DNA of 64,000 nt from Euglena gracilis (taxonomy: Eukaryota > Euglenida > Euglenophyceae > Euglenales), in contig CP154955.1 in assembly GCA_039621445.1 (NCBI GenBank), positions 10,032,241 to 10,096,240 on the forward strand, given 5' to 3'. A program made the position numbers and the translations under genes. A model generated the notes under the pieces. The model searched no databases. It had not been told where the DNA came from and saw only the letters and a program-made list of their open reading frames with translations. This document shows, piece after piece, positions 60,401-62,500 of the stretch; the stretch's first letter is position 1; each line of letters opens with the position of its first letter.

Positions 60401-62500
60401 TTTTCTTGCATTTTTCGATTTTGGCAAAATTTGTGTGTGTGTGTGTTTTGGGTTTTTATTGCTTTATTGCATTTTTTCTTGGGATTTTTGGATTTTGCCG
60501 TAAATTTTTTGACGATGAAAATTCCTCGTTTTGCCGCCAATCTTCCCCCAAGACCAAAAATTTTGTCAATTTTTGGCATTTTTGCATTGGCAAAATGCTT
60601 GTTTTTATCCAAGTTGAGAAAAATTCACCCGGTGGAGCCAAAATTTGTCCTCTCCAGCAGAAAGTGTACATCCCGGGGGAGCTCTTAAAATATTTTATAT
60701 GCAATTTGCGTTTTTTTTTTGCGTTTTCTTGCGCTTTTTTTGCTTTTTTGCATCGCCTATTATTTGGGGTCGGTCTGGAAATTATAGTCTTATGCCAAAC
60801 CCTGGCCCCCCCCCCCCCCCCCAGTTCATCTTGTCAGCATTGCCCGGACCCGCCTTCTCCCTGGTCAGCGTGCAGTACCTCTCAGTGGTCTTCATGGGCT
60901 TCCTCTTCATGAGCACAGCCAGGGATGGGTAAGAACTGCACCAGAAGAACCCTTGGGATTCTCCCACTGCTCTTTCATTTTCGTTTTGGAATTTGGGTCC
61001 CCCCCCCCCCCCCCGTAAGTTCGGGTTAGGCCGAGTGGATGCCTTCTGGATGAGGGTTTTTATATATTTTTGGCACAAAGTTCTGAAAATTCTTTTCACA
61101 CACCACCATTGACCCTCTAAATCGGGGTACCCAAGTCCTCCCCCTCCTGAGGGGGTACCCTGGGCGGTGGGTGAGTGGGTGGGTGGGTGCCAACTCGGGT
61201 CCTGAGGGTAATTTCTCATTTGGACTAAAATCATTCCATTTTATGGAGGAGAGTCAGTTTTTATCGAGGGACATGATTCTTTTTTTAGCGCACCTTCAAC
61301 TTCGACACGTGTGGCTCCTGCTTTTGGAAAGTTGTGGATTAGATTGCCGTTGGATGCCGATACCGCCTGATATGCATCCAGTGGCAATCCCATCCACAAT
61401 TTTCAATTGATAAGGTCCCAGTGCTGATGGATGGCTATTTTCATGAGGATGGGAAGGGGTGTGGTTACTGGATTTGCTTTGCACCTGAAACTTAGGTTGC
61501 TAAGGGTGAAAGGGGCTCATGTCCCTTTTTGGGAGGCGAATTATGGATGTTTTGTAATGCATGGATGGTAGAATGCCAATGGGAAAAATCTGTTGGGAAT
61601 TATATTGGACAAATCCTTAAAATGCCGTGAAGAATTCTGGACGGCTGCTTGAAAGAGCCAGGAAAAATTCTGGAGGGGGAAAGTTTCTCAACCATTCTTC
61701 AGTCATTCTTTGTGAATTCACATTAGATCCCAAGATTATCTGAATTTGAAGTTTCCGAATTATATTTGCAAAAATTTCTGCAAAAAAGGAAAGAAACGTT
61801 TTGTTTTGGTTTTTTTGCACTCTTCCAAAACCAAATCAACCTTGTCAACAGGTAAATAAACTGAAAAAGAAAATCTGCATCCACAACTGGCGCAGAGATC
61901 CGAAGAAAATTTTTTTTGGCATTCACTGCAAGAAATTGGATCTTTGAAAAAGTTTTTGAGAGAAACTTCTACATCGGTGGGAAATGCACTGGACCAAATT
62001 TCGTCCAGAATTTTTCCAACAGCAATCACTCTCGTCCAGGTTTTCCCAGGCAGGAGCCTGACAGGTTCTCGGACGGGACAGTTTCTGCGGGGTCGGGGTG
62101 GATCCACAGACAACGAATCCCCACCCCTGCTGCCCGGTGCAGGGCGTGGTGGCGCGGGAGCGCAGCGTGTACTACTGCGACAAGGCCCGGCACATGTACT
62201 CCCCCTGGATCCTGAACGGCGTGATGGCGCTGTGGGAGCAGGACGTCGCCGAAGCCAGAGTTGTGACCCCACTCCACATCCAGAGGGGGAGGGAGGGAGG
62301 GAGTGGGGGGAGAGGTCCAGCCAGCCAGCAGCCTGTTTCCAGCCTGACCCAAAATTCCCATCGTTAGCTGGAACCTTGGGAGGGGGGTCGTCAACGCCGC
62401 CCTGCCTGGGAGTCTCTGTTGATCTGCTTCAACAGTCTGGTGGCGATCGCCATTTTTTACCCCACCCAAGGCCCTGGGGCGAACCTACGGAGAGTGAACT
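6599..62500 (+). CDS. PDR-type full-size ABC transporter (ABCG), about 34 coding segments, 3' end outside window
   Basis: This is the span of the whole split gene. PDR/ABCG proteins are membrane ATPases, usually of plasma membrane or vacuole, that export hydrophobic compounds or lipids; the substrate here cannot be read. Segments occur in the family order NBD1-TMD1-NBD2-TMD2. Seen in order: Walker A at 13870, Q-loop at 14568, divergent signature at 17300, D-loop at 18910, H-loop region at 19393, six-helix TMD1 at 33076-42030, second Walker A at 44826, Walker B/D-loop at 51494, H-loop at 55356, and the RERxVYY loop of TMD2 at 62155. Coding sums to about 3.4 kb (about 1150 codons) of an expected 1350-1450 residues. 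Junctions were placed by family alignment from memory and by codon phase, so edges may be off by several bases. Confidence 0.85.
6782..7215. mobile_element. Family B TIR element
   Basis: Left end GGTTCGAAATAAGGAGGGC, right end CTTATATCGAAGCC; the tips are inverted repeats. It contains CGGCGCTTTGCGCCG at 6987 and several C/G homopolymers. No coding capacity. It begins 70 bp after transporter segment 1. Confidence 0.7.
7256..7510. repeat. Degenerate ACTGAT / AATGCT hexamer array
   Basis: 7256-7372 repeats a six-base unit like ACTGAT/GCTGAT; 7380-7510 repeats AATGCT/AATGAT units. It encodes Asp/Thr-rich or Asn-rich shadow frames only. Confidence 0.8.
7511..9335 (+). other. Segment 1/2 intervening sequence, right part
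   Basis: 7770-7980 is GC-rich and open in several frames on both strands without recognisable motif; it could hide a small segment of the N-termin. 8220-8330 and 9000-9110 contain 'CAGCCAGCAGCC' motifs like family G. Confidence 0.4.
9336..9460 (+). CDS. ABC transporter segment 2: N-terminal cytosolic region
   Basis: An acidic then basic stretch reads [18 protein letters not shown] and ends GRKKNPART. Joined to segment 3 it gives [15 protein letters not shown], which matches in length and pattern the PDR region just before NBD1 (P-x-x-x-V-x-F-x-x-L-S). The candidate junction has a 2-bp AC repeat in phase (9459-9460 and 13055-13056). The open frame continues to a stop at 9477, so the right edge depends on the family alignment. 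Confidence 0.5.
9990..10054. repeat. Perfect 26-bp inverted repeat, 13-base loop
   Basis: Arms 9990-10015 and 10029-10054 are exact inverses (beginning CATGACCTTTCCCCC). It could be an element tip pair or a structured RNA stem within the segment 2/3 gap. Confidence 0.9.
11849..12216. mobile_element. TIR element with CCCGAATAG motif (family K)
   Basis: Left C run plus CACCCGAATAGTGCCCC; right GGGGGCTTCTATTCGGGGGG. 'TTTTCGACCA..TTCCGAATAGTG' is repeated inside at about 11887 and 12140. It lies between transporter segments 2 and 3. Confidence 0.55.
13057..13204 (+). CDS. ABC transporter segment 3: entry into NBD1
   Basis: The frame reads [16 protein letters not shown] through [17 protein letters not shown]. 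The ending is the A-loop to beta-strand region 'iLxxVSGxFxPG' that precedes Walker A in PDR NBD1. Segment 4 supplies [13 protein letters not shown]. The exact join is uncertain: codons CAG (ends 13201) or GCC (ends 13204) can both join segment 4 with correct family length, and no GT lies at the left edge. Confidence 0.7.
13861..14055 (+). CDS. ABC transporter segment 4: NBD1 Walker A
   Basis: The frame reads [20 protein letters not shown] then [28 protein letters not shown] is an intact Walker A (P-loop) with the ATP-binding Lys. The tail [19 protein letters not shown] continues with G/C-ending codons to GCTGGGG at 14049-14055, which recurs in the same codon phase at 14558-14564 before segment 5. 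The joined product has a loop about 11 residues longer than usual between the YxG strand and the Q-loop. Confidence 0.85.
14262..14540. mobile_element. Family C TIR element (GGGAARCTGTCA type)
   Basis: Ends CCTGCCCCCTGGGAAGCTGTCA and the inverse of CCTACCCCCGC...AAACTGTCA. The interior repeats 'CTGTCAGGGTCCC' and 'CCGGCCAACCTGTCA' several times, so it looks built from a short repeated unit. It ends 24 bp before the resumed coding frame of segment 5. Confidence 0.7.
14565..14666 (+). CDS. ABC transporter segment 5: NBD1 Q-loop
   Basis: The frame reads [20 protein letters not shown] then [18 protein letters not shown] is the Q-loop, with the Gln that contacts Mg/water, and 'ARQTLQFAH' matches the family 'TVxETLxFAH'. 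It ends in AGCAGCTG (14659-14666), repeated in phase at 17208-17215 where segment 6 begins. A family C TIR element lies directly upstream. Confidence 0.85.
14782..14993. repeat. CCATA pentanucleotide array
   Basis: About 40 units of CCATA, with CCATG units at the left end and CCGTA/CCATC variants at the right end. It lies just after segment 5. Confidence 0.95.
15411..15690 (+). pseudogene. Tc1-like transposase fragment
   Basis: Reading through stops, the + strand shows [16 protein letters not shown], resembling 'xxQDNAPxHxxxxxx', then NFSPTEHIA, resembling 'DLNPIEHxW', then a stretch resembling the Tc1 C-terminus ([15 protein letters not shown]). Only the C-terminal third remains. It lies in the intervening sequence between transporter segments 5 and 6. 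Confidence 0.5.
16605..17097. mobile_element. Family G TIR element
   Basis: TTCAAACCAGGGAATTTC...TTAAG at the left, with its inverse ending GGTTTAAA at the right; 22 of 23 positions match. The body is made of 'CCAGCCAGCAGC' repeats and C/G runs. It lies about 110 bp before transporter segment 6. A remnant of the tip (GAATTTCTTAAGGACCC) is at 50931-50950. Confidence 0.78.
17216..17371 (+). CDS. ABC transporter segment 6: NBD1 helical domain and divergent signature
   Basis: The frame reads [20 protein letters not shown], matching the PDR helix 'YPdxxLxxLGLxxc', then [27 protein letters not shown] sits where PDR proteins have VSGGERKR, so the signature is degenerate but keeps one Gly, the Gln-like position and the basic pair. 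It ends VPLMVVG. Nearly every codon ends in G or C. No GT donor follows the required end. Confidence 0.85.
17372..18906 (+). other. Segment 6/7 intervening sequence
   Basis: C/G-run units (18020-18300) with 'GTGACTGACTGG' motifs that read as a diverged TIR element, otherwise unique sequence. No gene. Confidence 0.45.
18907..18993 (+). CDS. ABC transporter segment 7: NBD1 D-loop, Walker B pair apparently replaced
   Basis: The frame reads [20 protein letters not shown] then [14 protein letters not shown] is the D-loop (family STGLDS). Joined to segment 6 the run is LMVVG-PTGIDS, the same length as family LMDEISTGLDS, so Val-Val occupy the Walker B Asp and catalytic Glu positions. The right edge is ATG at 18991, matched in phase by ATG at 19390. 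The intervening 399 bp are nearly exactly one family B element. Confidence 0.8.
18995..19387. mobile_element. Family B TIR element forming the segment 7/8 intervening sequence
   Basis: Left end CCAAGATTCGATGTAAGG and right end CCTTATATCGATGCCTGG are inverted repeats matching at 14 of 18 positions. The element is bounded by GTCATG (18988) and GTTATG (19387), and the coding frame joins across those ATG triplets. So the intervening sequence and the element are practically the same thing. Confidence 0.82.
19393..19521 (+). CDS. ABC transporter segment 8: NBD1 H-loop region to end of RecA-like core
   Basis: The frame reads [20 protein letters not shown] then [20 protein letters not shown]. This is the strongly conserved 'QPxPExFxLFDDxxLLxxGxIVYxGPxxxVLxFFxSLGF' block. 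As in other PDR NBD1 domains the H-loop His is absent. It ends GFQ at CCAGT (19518-19522); CCAGT recurs in phase at 26268-26272, so the product continues [13 protein letters not shown]. Confidence 0.9.
19669..21808. repeat. 2.1-kb composite pentanucleotide array in homogeneous blocks
   Basis: Successive blocks differ by one base in a five-base unit: CAACA (19669-20105), CAACG (20106-20337), CAACA/CAATA (to about 20620), GAATA/TAATA (to about 20855), CAATA (to 20940), CAATC (20941-21094), CAATG (21095-21340), CAATA (to 21372), CAGTA (21376-21783), CAATA (to 21807). The long open frames here are repeat artefacts. Confidence 0.95.
22920..22947. repeat. 10-bp perfect stem-loop
   Basis: GACACCGACG, loop TTGGCCAC, CGTCGGTGTC. 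It has terminator- or processing-stem-like form, but no gene ends nearby. Confidence 0.7.
24481..24938. mobile_element. Family D TIR element (GGCAATTG type)
   Basis: Left ATACCCGCCCCC...GGCAATTGACGC and right GCGACAATTGCCC...GGGGGGCGGGTAT are inverted repeats around C/G runs. 'GGGCAATTGTCACCCC' is repeated inside near both ends. 458 bp, non-coding. It sits in the long segment 8/9 gap. Confidence 0.72.
26038..26186. mobile_element. Short TIR element (GGGGATTGATATC) with CAATTTCC repeats
   Basis: G run plus ATTGATATCT at the left, GACATCAATCCCCCCC at the right. The body is a degenerate repeat of about 10 bp, CAATTTYCC (26050-26160). It ends 85 bp before segment 9. Confidence 0.6.
26272..26388 (+). 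CDS. ABC transporter segment 9: NBD1 C-terminal region
   Basis: The frame reads [20 protein letters not shown] then [19 protein letters not shown]. This matches family 'CPxxxxvADFLxxxxxxxxQxxY...xEFAxxFR' directly after the H-loop block. Most codons end in G or C. It is reached only after a 6.75-kb intervening sequence. Confidence 0.8.
26389..27875 (+). other. Segment 9/10 intervening sequence
   Basis: 27115-27400 resembles 45005-45200 ('CTTTAAAGGTCATCTTC', 'AGAGAAATTTGTCGAA'), so a shared element not otherwise named is present. C runs at 26750, 27420 and 27705. No gene. Confidence 0.45.
27876..27932 (+). CDS. ABC transporter segment 10: linker between NBD1 and TMD1
   Basis: The frame [19 protein letters not shown] has G/C-ending codons in one frame only and fits the variable segment after 'FAxxFRxS' in PDR proteins. 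The right edge GCAG (27929-27932) is repeated in phase at 28437-28440. Assignment rests on codon pattern, position and phase rather than on conserved motifs. Confidence 0.5.
28441..28527 (+). CDS. ABC transporter segment 11: elbow helix entering TMD1
   Basis: The frame reads [20 protein letters not shown] then RGTVLCIKR. It matches the family amphipathic start of TMD1, 'FxxSFWxGTxxLxKRQ'. Segment 12 continues with [15 protein letters not shown] repeat occurs at 28527 and 33074, but it is not in the phase needed for the family join, so the exact edge is uncertain. Confidence 0.7.
29305..31972. mobile_element. 2.67-kb TIR element with internal GCGG..CCGC palindromes
   Basis: ACTTAGGCGGCGCAATTGCC at about 29306 is inverted at about 31944 (TTGGGCAATTCGCGCCGCCT). 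Inside, short palindromes of the form GCGG(T/A)NACCCGC recur near 29796, 29913, 30091, 30133, 30152, 31500, 31540, 31567, 31623 and 31800. No transposase was recognised, so it is probably non-autonomous. It fills most of the segment 11/12 gap. Confidence 0.6.
32785..32911. mobile_element. Short family A-like TIR element
   Basis: About 127 bp. Left end C run plus TTGTCTAACGACC, right end GGTCGTTGGACAAGGGG. 'CGGTCAGAGACGAA' is repeated inside. It lies just upstream of transporter segment 12. A partial relative (CTGTCCAACGACC) is at 29190-29245. Confidence 0.6.
33076..33222 (+). CDS. ABC transporter segment 12: TMD1 helix 1
   Basis: The frame reads [20 protein letters not shown] then [20 protein letters not shown]. 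It has a transmembrane helix with the PDR pattern 'GxLFF' and an extracellular polar turn, and ends GVVFYAM at ATG 33220-33222. Segment 13 resumes after ATG at 33661-33663 in the same phase. The 441 bp between are mainly a family A TIR element. Confidence 0.85.
33239..33577. mobile_element. Family A-like TIR element filling the segment 12/13 gap
   Basis: It starts with a C run and CGGTCGGAGGACAC, carries GCAAAGCGCCGG at about 33310, and ends with TGGTCGTTGGACATGGGGGG. It occupies most of the 441 bp between the in-phase ATG triplets at 33220 and 33661. The left TIR is less complete than in the other copies. Confidence 0.65.
33664..33702 (+). CDS. ABC transporter segment 13: 39-bp micro-segment of TMD1 helix 2
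   Basis: [13 protein letters not shown] is encoded by thirteen codons that all end in G or C. It bridges segment 12 (FYAM) and segment 14 (NGRRILYRE) with exactly the family spacing for 'xFxAxxxxxxxxxPxFVxxRxVFYRE'. It would be missed by ordinary gene finders. Confidence 0.7.
33790..34005. repeat. TG array merging into TGCG tetramer array
   Basis: 33790-33835 is TG; 33847-33990 is mostly TGCG. A CCCA tetramer array follows at 34118-34179. Confidence 0.95.
34118..34179. repeat. CCCA tetranucleotide array
   Basis: Repeated CCCA units, about 80 bp before transporter segment 14. Confidence 0.92.
34262..34351 (+). CDS. ABC transporter segment 14: TMD1 intracellular loop before helix 3
   Basis: The frame reads [20 protein letters not shown] then [10 protein letters not shown]. 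This is the highly conserved PDR motif 'RxVFYKxRxANFYxxxxYxLAxxxxxIP'. The right edge CCCC (34348-34351) recurs in phase at 35279-35282, giving [15 protein letters not shown]. Confidence 0.88.
34546..34782. mobile_element. Family E element
   Basis: GAGTGCTATGGGGAGG at the left and GGGCAGGCACCCACCCCTAGCAC at the right, with CCGGCGCCGAAGGCGCCGG inside. Non-coding. It lies between segments 14 and 15. Confidence 0.52.
35283..35401 (+). CDS. ABC transporter segment 15: TMD1 helices 3-4
   Basis: The frame reads [20 protein letters not shown] then [20 protein letters not shown]. 'ExLxFxxIVYWMxGF' is a PDR hallmark and is nearly intact. The join to segment 16 uses a GT shared at 35400 and 37827. Confidence 0.88.
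35790..36510. repeat. Four tandem copies of an AT-rich unit of about 190 bp
   Basis: The sentence 'CATGGGTTTCRGG...GCGGCGCTGGGGGGT...CTCATTTTCGGCTC' starts near 35818, 36023, 36211 and 36383 (spacings 205, 188, 172). Copies have diverged. A near-perfect long hairpin (36093-36162) sits between copies 2 and 3. Confidence 0.7.
36093..36162. repeat. Inverted repeat of about 32 bp, 5-base loop
   Basis: TTCCAGGTCCTGGAGGCC...CATTTTTTT and its inverse flank the loop CGCAC, with one mismatch seen. It falls between copies of the 190-bp tandem unit. Confidence 0.88.
36557..36976. mobile_element. Family A TIR element, complete copy
   Basis: TIR ends TACCCCC...TATGTCCAACGACC and GGTCATTGGACATAGGGG...GGTA. 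The body matches 1018-1437 nearly base for base, including both GGCGCAAAGCGCC motifs. It sits in the intervening sequence between transporter segments 15 and 16, showing the family moves or duplicates into this gene. Confidence 0.8.
37053..37441. mobile_element. TIR element with AATTAGAAGCCCC motif (family L)
   Basis: Left C run plus AATTAGAAGCCCC; right GGGGTTCTAATTGGGGGGG. The tips are inverted repeats. It lies about 80 bp after the complete family A copy, in the segment 15/16 gap. Confidence 0.6.
37829..37909 (+). CDS. ABC transporter segment 16: TMD1 helix 5
   Basis: The frame reads [20 protein letters not shown] then TVILLPG. It fits 'xxFRxxxxxSPNxxxAxxxxxxxxLxxxxFAG' of the family. The right edge CCGG (37906-37909) recurs in phase at 38997-39000, so LLPG continues as YAIALADV. 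Confidence 0.75.
38474..38640. mobile_element. Family C TIR element
   Basis: About 167 bp. Left end C run plus GGAAACTGTCATACCC; right end TGACAGTTTCCCGGGG...GGTAGG. Interior 'CTGTCAGGGTCC' repeats match the 57013 copy. It lies between segments 16 and 17. Confidence 0.75.
39001..39043 (+). CDS. ABC transporter segment 17: micro-segment after TMD1 helix 5
   Basis: [14 protein letters not shown] follows Gly from segment 16 and matches 'GFxIxxxxIPxYWIW' position by position. Only about 43 bp are coding. The product continues MYWVSP in segment 18. A shared GG (39042-39043 and 39829-39830) marks the join. Confidence 0.72.
39219..39440. mobile_element. Family F element
   Basis: 'GGGTAGGGTGGGTGG', a run of C, 'CTTTTCGGCACCGAAGGCGCC' and 'TTTTCGCGATTTTTGGCC' appear in the same order as at 56683-56945. 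C/G runs bound both. It lies between segments 17 and 18. Confidence 0.5.
39831..39875 (+). CDS. ABC transporter segment 18: micro-segment 'YWxxPxxY' of TMD1
   Basis: [15 protein letters not shown] is encoded by 45 bp and matches the family 'IYWINPLxYxLxAL'. It ends inside GCCATGACC (39867-39875). The same 9 bp recur at 40227-40235 and the reading frame resumes there as LTEFHSNHY, reconstructing the PDR 'AxxxNEFxSxxY' motif. Confidence 0.85.
39876..40226. mobile_element. Family H TIR element with 9-bp flanking duplication, intervening sequence 18/19
   Basis: The TIR core CCAGGGTTGTATGGGAA is a perfect 17-bp inverted repeat (from 39874, inverse ending at 40227), extending imperfectly further in. 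The element is flanked by GCCATGACC on both sides, and the transporter frame is restored by removing the element plus one copy of the repeat. It is non-coding; C/G runs lie just inside the TIRs. Confidence 0.9.
40236..40286 (+). CDS. ABC transporter segment 19: TMD1 large extracellular loop
   Basis: [17 protein letters not shown] follows AMT of segment 18 and fits the 'NEFhxxxYxGxxxp' stretch. A TGGG repeat in phase (40284 and 41901) is a candidate for the join to segment 20. Confidence 0.75.
40287..41903 (+). other. Segment 19/20 intervening sequence
   Basis: Mostly AT-rich unique sequence with one C run (40345-40362) and a CCCGGGGGGGG tract at 40648. A paired sentence, 'AACTTGGGAAATSC...GTGAGAAGGGGGGAGATAAC', recurs at 41480 and 41660. 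No gene. Confidence 0.45.
41904..42025 (+). CDS. ABC transporter segment 20: TMD1 last helix
   Basis: The frame reads [20 protein letters not shown] then [16 protein letters not shown]. It matches 'GxYYLsxxxxxxxxxWxxxxfxxxxxxxFxxL' at the end of TMD1. G/C-ending codons extend a little upstream (from about 41885) and downstream (to about 42025), so both edges are approximate. Confidence 0.82.
42246..42286. repeat. Perfect 16-bp inverted repeat, 9-base loop
   Basis: Arms GAGACTGGCCCGACCC (42246-42261) and its inverse (42271-42286). Confidence 0.9.
43388..43482. repeat. 15-bp tandem repeat CAGGTGATACAATRC
   Basis: Six diverged 15-bp units. Being in multiples of three they leave an open frame repeating Gln-Val-Ile, but codon use is not that of the transporter segments and no function is claimed. 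Confidence 0.8.
43685..43866 (+). CDS. ABC transporter segment 21: linker and start of NBD2
   Basis: An acidic linker ([19 protein letters not shown]) is followed by [20 protein letters not shown] and GPQLLT. This is the family '...lPfxPxTLxFxxxxYxV...xxLL' entry into the second ATPase domain. The codons are almost all G/C-ending. It lies 1.66 kb after segment 20. Confidence 0.82.
44637..44679. repeat. GTT trinucleotide array
   Basis: About 13 uninterrupted GTT/TTG units, preceded by a short CATCATCATCGTCGTCG stretch. It lies about 100 bp before the NBD2 Walker A segment. Confidence 0.95.
44778..44845 (+). CDS. ABC transporter segment 22: NBD2 Walker A
   Basis: The frame reads [20 protein letters not shown] then GKT. 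'LLTDISGxxxxGxLTLIVGxxGSGKT' matches the PDR NBD2 'LLxxVSGxxxPGxxTALMGxSGAGKT'. The P-loop Lys and following Thr are intact. Join to segment 23 gives [13 protein letters not shown] with family-correct length. Confidence 0.85.
45651..45765 (+). CDS. ABC transporter segment 23: NBD2 beta-strands after Walker A
   Basis: The frame reads [20 protein letters not shown] then [18 protein letters not shown]. It corresponds to 'TTLMDVIAGRKTxGxIxGxIxINGxPxxxxxxxRxxGY'. The right edge CCTCGCC (45759-45765) recurs in phase at 47424-47430, giving [12 protein letters not shown]. Confidence 0.87.
45893..46240. mobile_element. Family E element
   Basis: 'GGGGCAGGCACCCCATAGCAC' near 46020, CGCCTTCGGCGCCGG at 46120 and 'GTGCCTGCTAGGGGCACC' at 46204 match the other family E units, possibly two nested copies. 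It lies between segments 23 and 24. Confidence 0.45.
46385..47000. repeat. Diverged tandem unit of about 120 bp plus a run of 52 C
   Basis: 'CTACCGACTTRTTTTGTG' recurs at about 46539, 46658 and 46978, and 'GCAAATTGTGCGAC' with 'ATTAAACT' at 46408, 46558 and 46675. An uninterrupted run of 52 C occupies 46893-46944; its length may be an assembly estimate. Confidence 0.7.
47431..47487 (+). CDS. ABC transporter segment 24: NBD2 Q-loop region
   Basis: [19 protein letters not shown] aligns with PDR 'EQMDIHSExxTxREALxFS'. The Q-loop Glu-Gln is replaced by Ser-Arg (GLASRAT), another departure from consensus. Continuation is into segment 25 (AALCLPR). Confidence 0.8.
48524..48650. repeat. Cluster of GGGTCGAC repeats and hairpins
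   Basis: Arms 48524-48537 and 48547-48560 match at 13 of 14; GGGTCGAC then recurs four more times in both orientations with CACACG tracts. Confidence 0.75.
48697..48733. repeat. TG array
   Basis: A short GT array in the segment 24/25 gap. Confidence 0.9.
49075..49185 (+). CDS. ABC transporter segment 25: NBD2 helical subdomain
   Basis: The frame reads [20 protein letters not shown] then [17 protein letters not shown]. This is the family 'AxLRxxxxxxxxxKxxxVxxxIxLLxLxxIADxIIG' run leading to the signature. Edges were set by family spacing, with GG shared across the next junction. Confidence 0.82.
49656..49925. repeat. Interrupted TG array
   Basis: GT repeats broken by TTGTT and CG units. It lies directly before the family I TIR element. 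Confidence 0.92.
49958..50370. mobile_element. TIR element with TATAACCCC motif (family I)
   Basis: Left AGTAAACCCCCTCCCCCAAC then TATAACC; right GGTTATATTTAGGGGGTTTA. Several 'AAATATAACCCCC' copies lie inside. It ends about 55 bp before transporter segment 26. Confidence 0.62.
50426..50497 (+). CDS. ABC transporter segment 26: NBD2 divergent signature helix
   Basis: [20 protein letters not shown] then VLLL aligns without gaps to 'SSVEQMKRLTIGVELAAQPSVLFL'. Like other PDR NBD2 domains it lacks LSGGQ, but here even the usual VEQxKR is lost (TPQSLAV). A TIR-type element ends about 55 bp upstream. Confidence 0.85.
50966..51371. mobile_element. Family B TIR element
   Basis: Left end GGGTTCAATATAAGGAGGG, right end CCTTATATCGAACCTT; GTTTAGGTGGGGGG follows the left tip as in the other two copies. 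It carries the GGGCTTTGCGCCG motif at about 51102. It lies between transporter segments 26 and 27. Confidence 0.75.
51494..51592 (+). CDS. ABC transporter segment 27: NBD2 Walker B end and D-loop
   Basis: [20 protein letters not shown] then [13 protein letters not shown]. After VLLL of segment 26 this gives [12 protein letters not shown], the same length as VLFL-DEPTSGLD: Walker B Asp kept, catalytic Glu replaced by Asp. GRALVLAA then joins HQPS of segment 28, matching 'GRTVVCTIHQPS'. No GT follows GCC at 51592 in frame. Confidence 0.87.
51619..52027. mobile_element. TIR element with AATAATCCCCC motif (family J)
   Basis: Left GGTAACCCCC...AATAATCCCC; right GGGGTATTATTTAGGGG then GGGCAGGGTTTACC. 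It starts 26 bp after segment 27. Its tip supplies GTAACC, but splicing there would add a non-family insertion before HQPS. Confidence 0.62.
52097..52380. mobile_element. Family N inverted elements (GGGCGCTTGGCCC)
   Basis: A C run plus GGCGCTTGGCCC at 52104 is inverted at about 52262 (GGGGCCAAGCGCCC plus a G run). A second copy of the left tip restarts at about 52298. 'GGCCAAGTTTGCATG' recurs inside and also at 3700-3780. Confidence 0.55.
52437..52670. repeat. TG array with TTGTG interruptions
   Basis: GT repeat with TTGTG and TGCG variants, ending 70 bp before a perfect hairpin at 52741. Confidence 0.93.
52741..52771. repeat. Perfect 14-bp inverted repeat, 3-base loop
   Basis: TTGGGTCGACCGAC, loop CCA, then the exact inverse. 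The GGGTCGAC core also recurs in the cluster at 48530-48650. Confidence 0.9.
53309..54800. repeat. 1.5-kb TGTGCG hexamer / TG array
   Basis: Mostly a (GTGTGC)n hexamer with blocks of pure TG. The 360-550 aa open frames on both strands are Val/Cys/Arg or His/Thr repeat artefacts. A CA array (54933-55084) of opposite sense follows. Confidence 0.95.
54933..55084. repeat. CA-rich array
   Basis: CACA with CG and CATA variants. Together with 53309-54800 it forms a large imperfect inverted TG/CA arrangement around about 130 bp of unique sequence. Confidence 0.9.
55356..55455 (+). CDS. ABC transporter segment 28: NBD2 H-loop
   Basis: [20 protein letters not shown] then [15 protein letters not shown] carries the H-loop His, and 'LxxLxxGGxxxxxGxxG' is the conserved strand after it. 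GCC precedes the join on both sides (51590 and 55353) in phase. The right edge is uncertain; the expected 'xxxLxxYFExI' part may lie in an unrecognised small segment. Confidence 0.87.
55456..57012 (+). other. Segment 28/29 intervening sequence
   Basis: Unique sequence to about 56280, then GC-rich element sequence (family B-like start at 56455, family F unit at 56683). The family region 'LxxYF' expected between segments 28 and 29 was not located. Confidence 0.45.
56683..56945. mobile_element. Family F element
   Basis: Homologous to 39219-39440 through most of its length, with CGGCGCCGCAGGCGCCG in the middle. Related but less complete units are at 1712-1985, 57890-58075 and 59395-59640. It lies between segments 28 and 29. 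Confidence 0.5.
57013..57181. mobile_element. Family C TIR element adjacent to segment 29
   Basis: About 169 bp. CCTACC plus a C run and GGGAAACTGTCA at the left; TGACATTTTCCCGGGG...GGTAGG at the right. It is the best-preserved copy. Its right end is 25 bp from the first recognised codon of segment 29. A half copy (right half) is at 10084-10195. Confidence 0.78.
57207..57359 (+). CDS. ABC transporter segment 29: NBD2 C-terminal extension
   Basis: [20 protein letters not shown] then [20 protein letters not shown]. It matches 'YFxxIPGVxxxxxxxNPAxWMLExxxxxxxxDxxxxYxxSxLxxxN'. It begins about 25 bp after a family C TIR element. The right edge CCGG (57356-57359) recurs in phase at 58698-58701. 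Confidence 0.82.
58702..58821 (+). CDS. ABC transporter segment 30: connector into TMD2
   Basis: An Ala/Pro-rich linker ([18 protein letters not shown]) is followed by [17 protein letters not shown], which matches 'YAxSxxxQFxxLLxRxxRxYWRTPxYNLTR'. GGCC (58819-58822) recurs in phase at 59819-59822, so KWG continues [14 protein letters not shown]. Confidence 0.78.
58911..59060. repeat. 20-bp tandem repeat CACAGCACCATAGGGCACCR
   Basis: Three clean 20-bp units followed by shorter CACAGCACCGCA-type units. Confidence 0.85.
59822..59938 (+). CDS. ABC transporter segment 31: TMD2 helix 1
   Basis: [20 protein letters not shown] then [19 protein letters not shown]. 'YWRxxxYNxxRxxxxxxxGxxxGxxFW' is a strong PDR TMD2 signature. 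GCC ends the segment and precedes the next one in the same phase (60852-60854). Confidence 0.88.
60855..60920 (+). CDS. ABC transporter segment 32: TMD2 helix 2
   Basis: [20 protein letters not shown] then TA. It is a hydrophobic helix at the expected place between 'FWxxxxxxQ' and 'ERxxxYRE'. A GTAAGA lies 9 bp downstream and an AG at 62141, but using them breaks the reading frame. Confidence 0.7.
60921..62145 (+). other. Segment 32/33 intervening sequence
   Basis: A C run at 61001-61014, then AT-rich unique sequence with no element recognised. It begins with a consensus-looking GTAAGA that is not in usable phase. Confidence 0.45.
62146..62238 (+). CDS. ABC transporter segment 33: TMD2 'RERxVYYRE' loop
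   Basis: [20 protein letters not shown] then [11 protein letters not shown]. It matches 'EERxxFYRExAxxxYxxxxYxxxxxxxEIP'. The edge TGGGAG (62233-62238) recurs in phase at 62407-62412, bracketing only 174 bp. Confidence 0.85.
62413..62470 (+). CDS. ABC transporter segment 34: TMD2 helix 3, last segment in window
   Basis: [20 protein letters not shown] resembles 'xxLLFxxxxYPMxGF' of TMD2. The frame stays open to a stop at 62506, so the true right edge is between about 62470 and 62500. Helices 4-6 and the C-terminus were not found in the remaining 1.5 kb of simple repeats and should lie to the right. Confidence 0.65.
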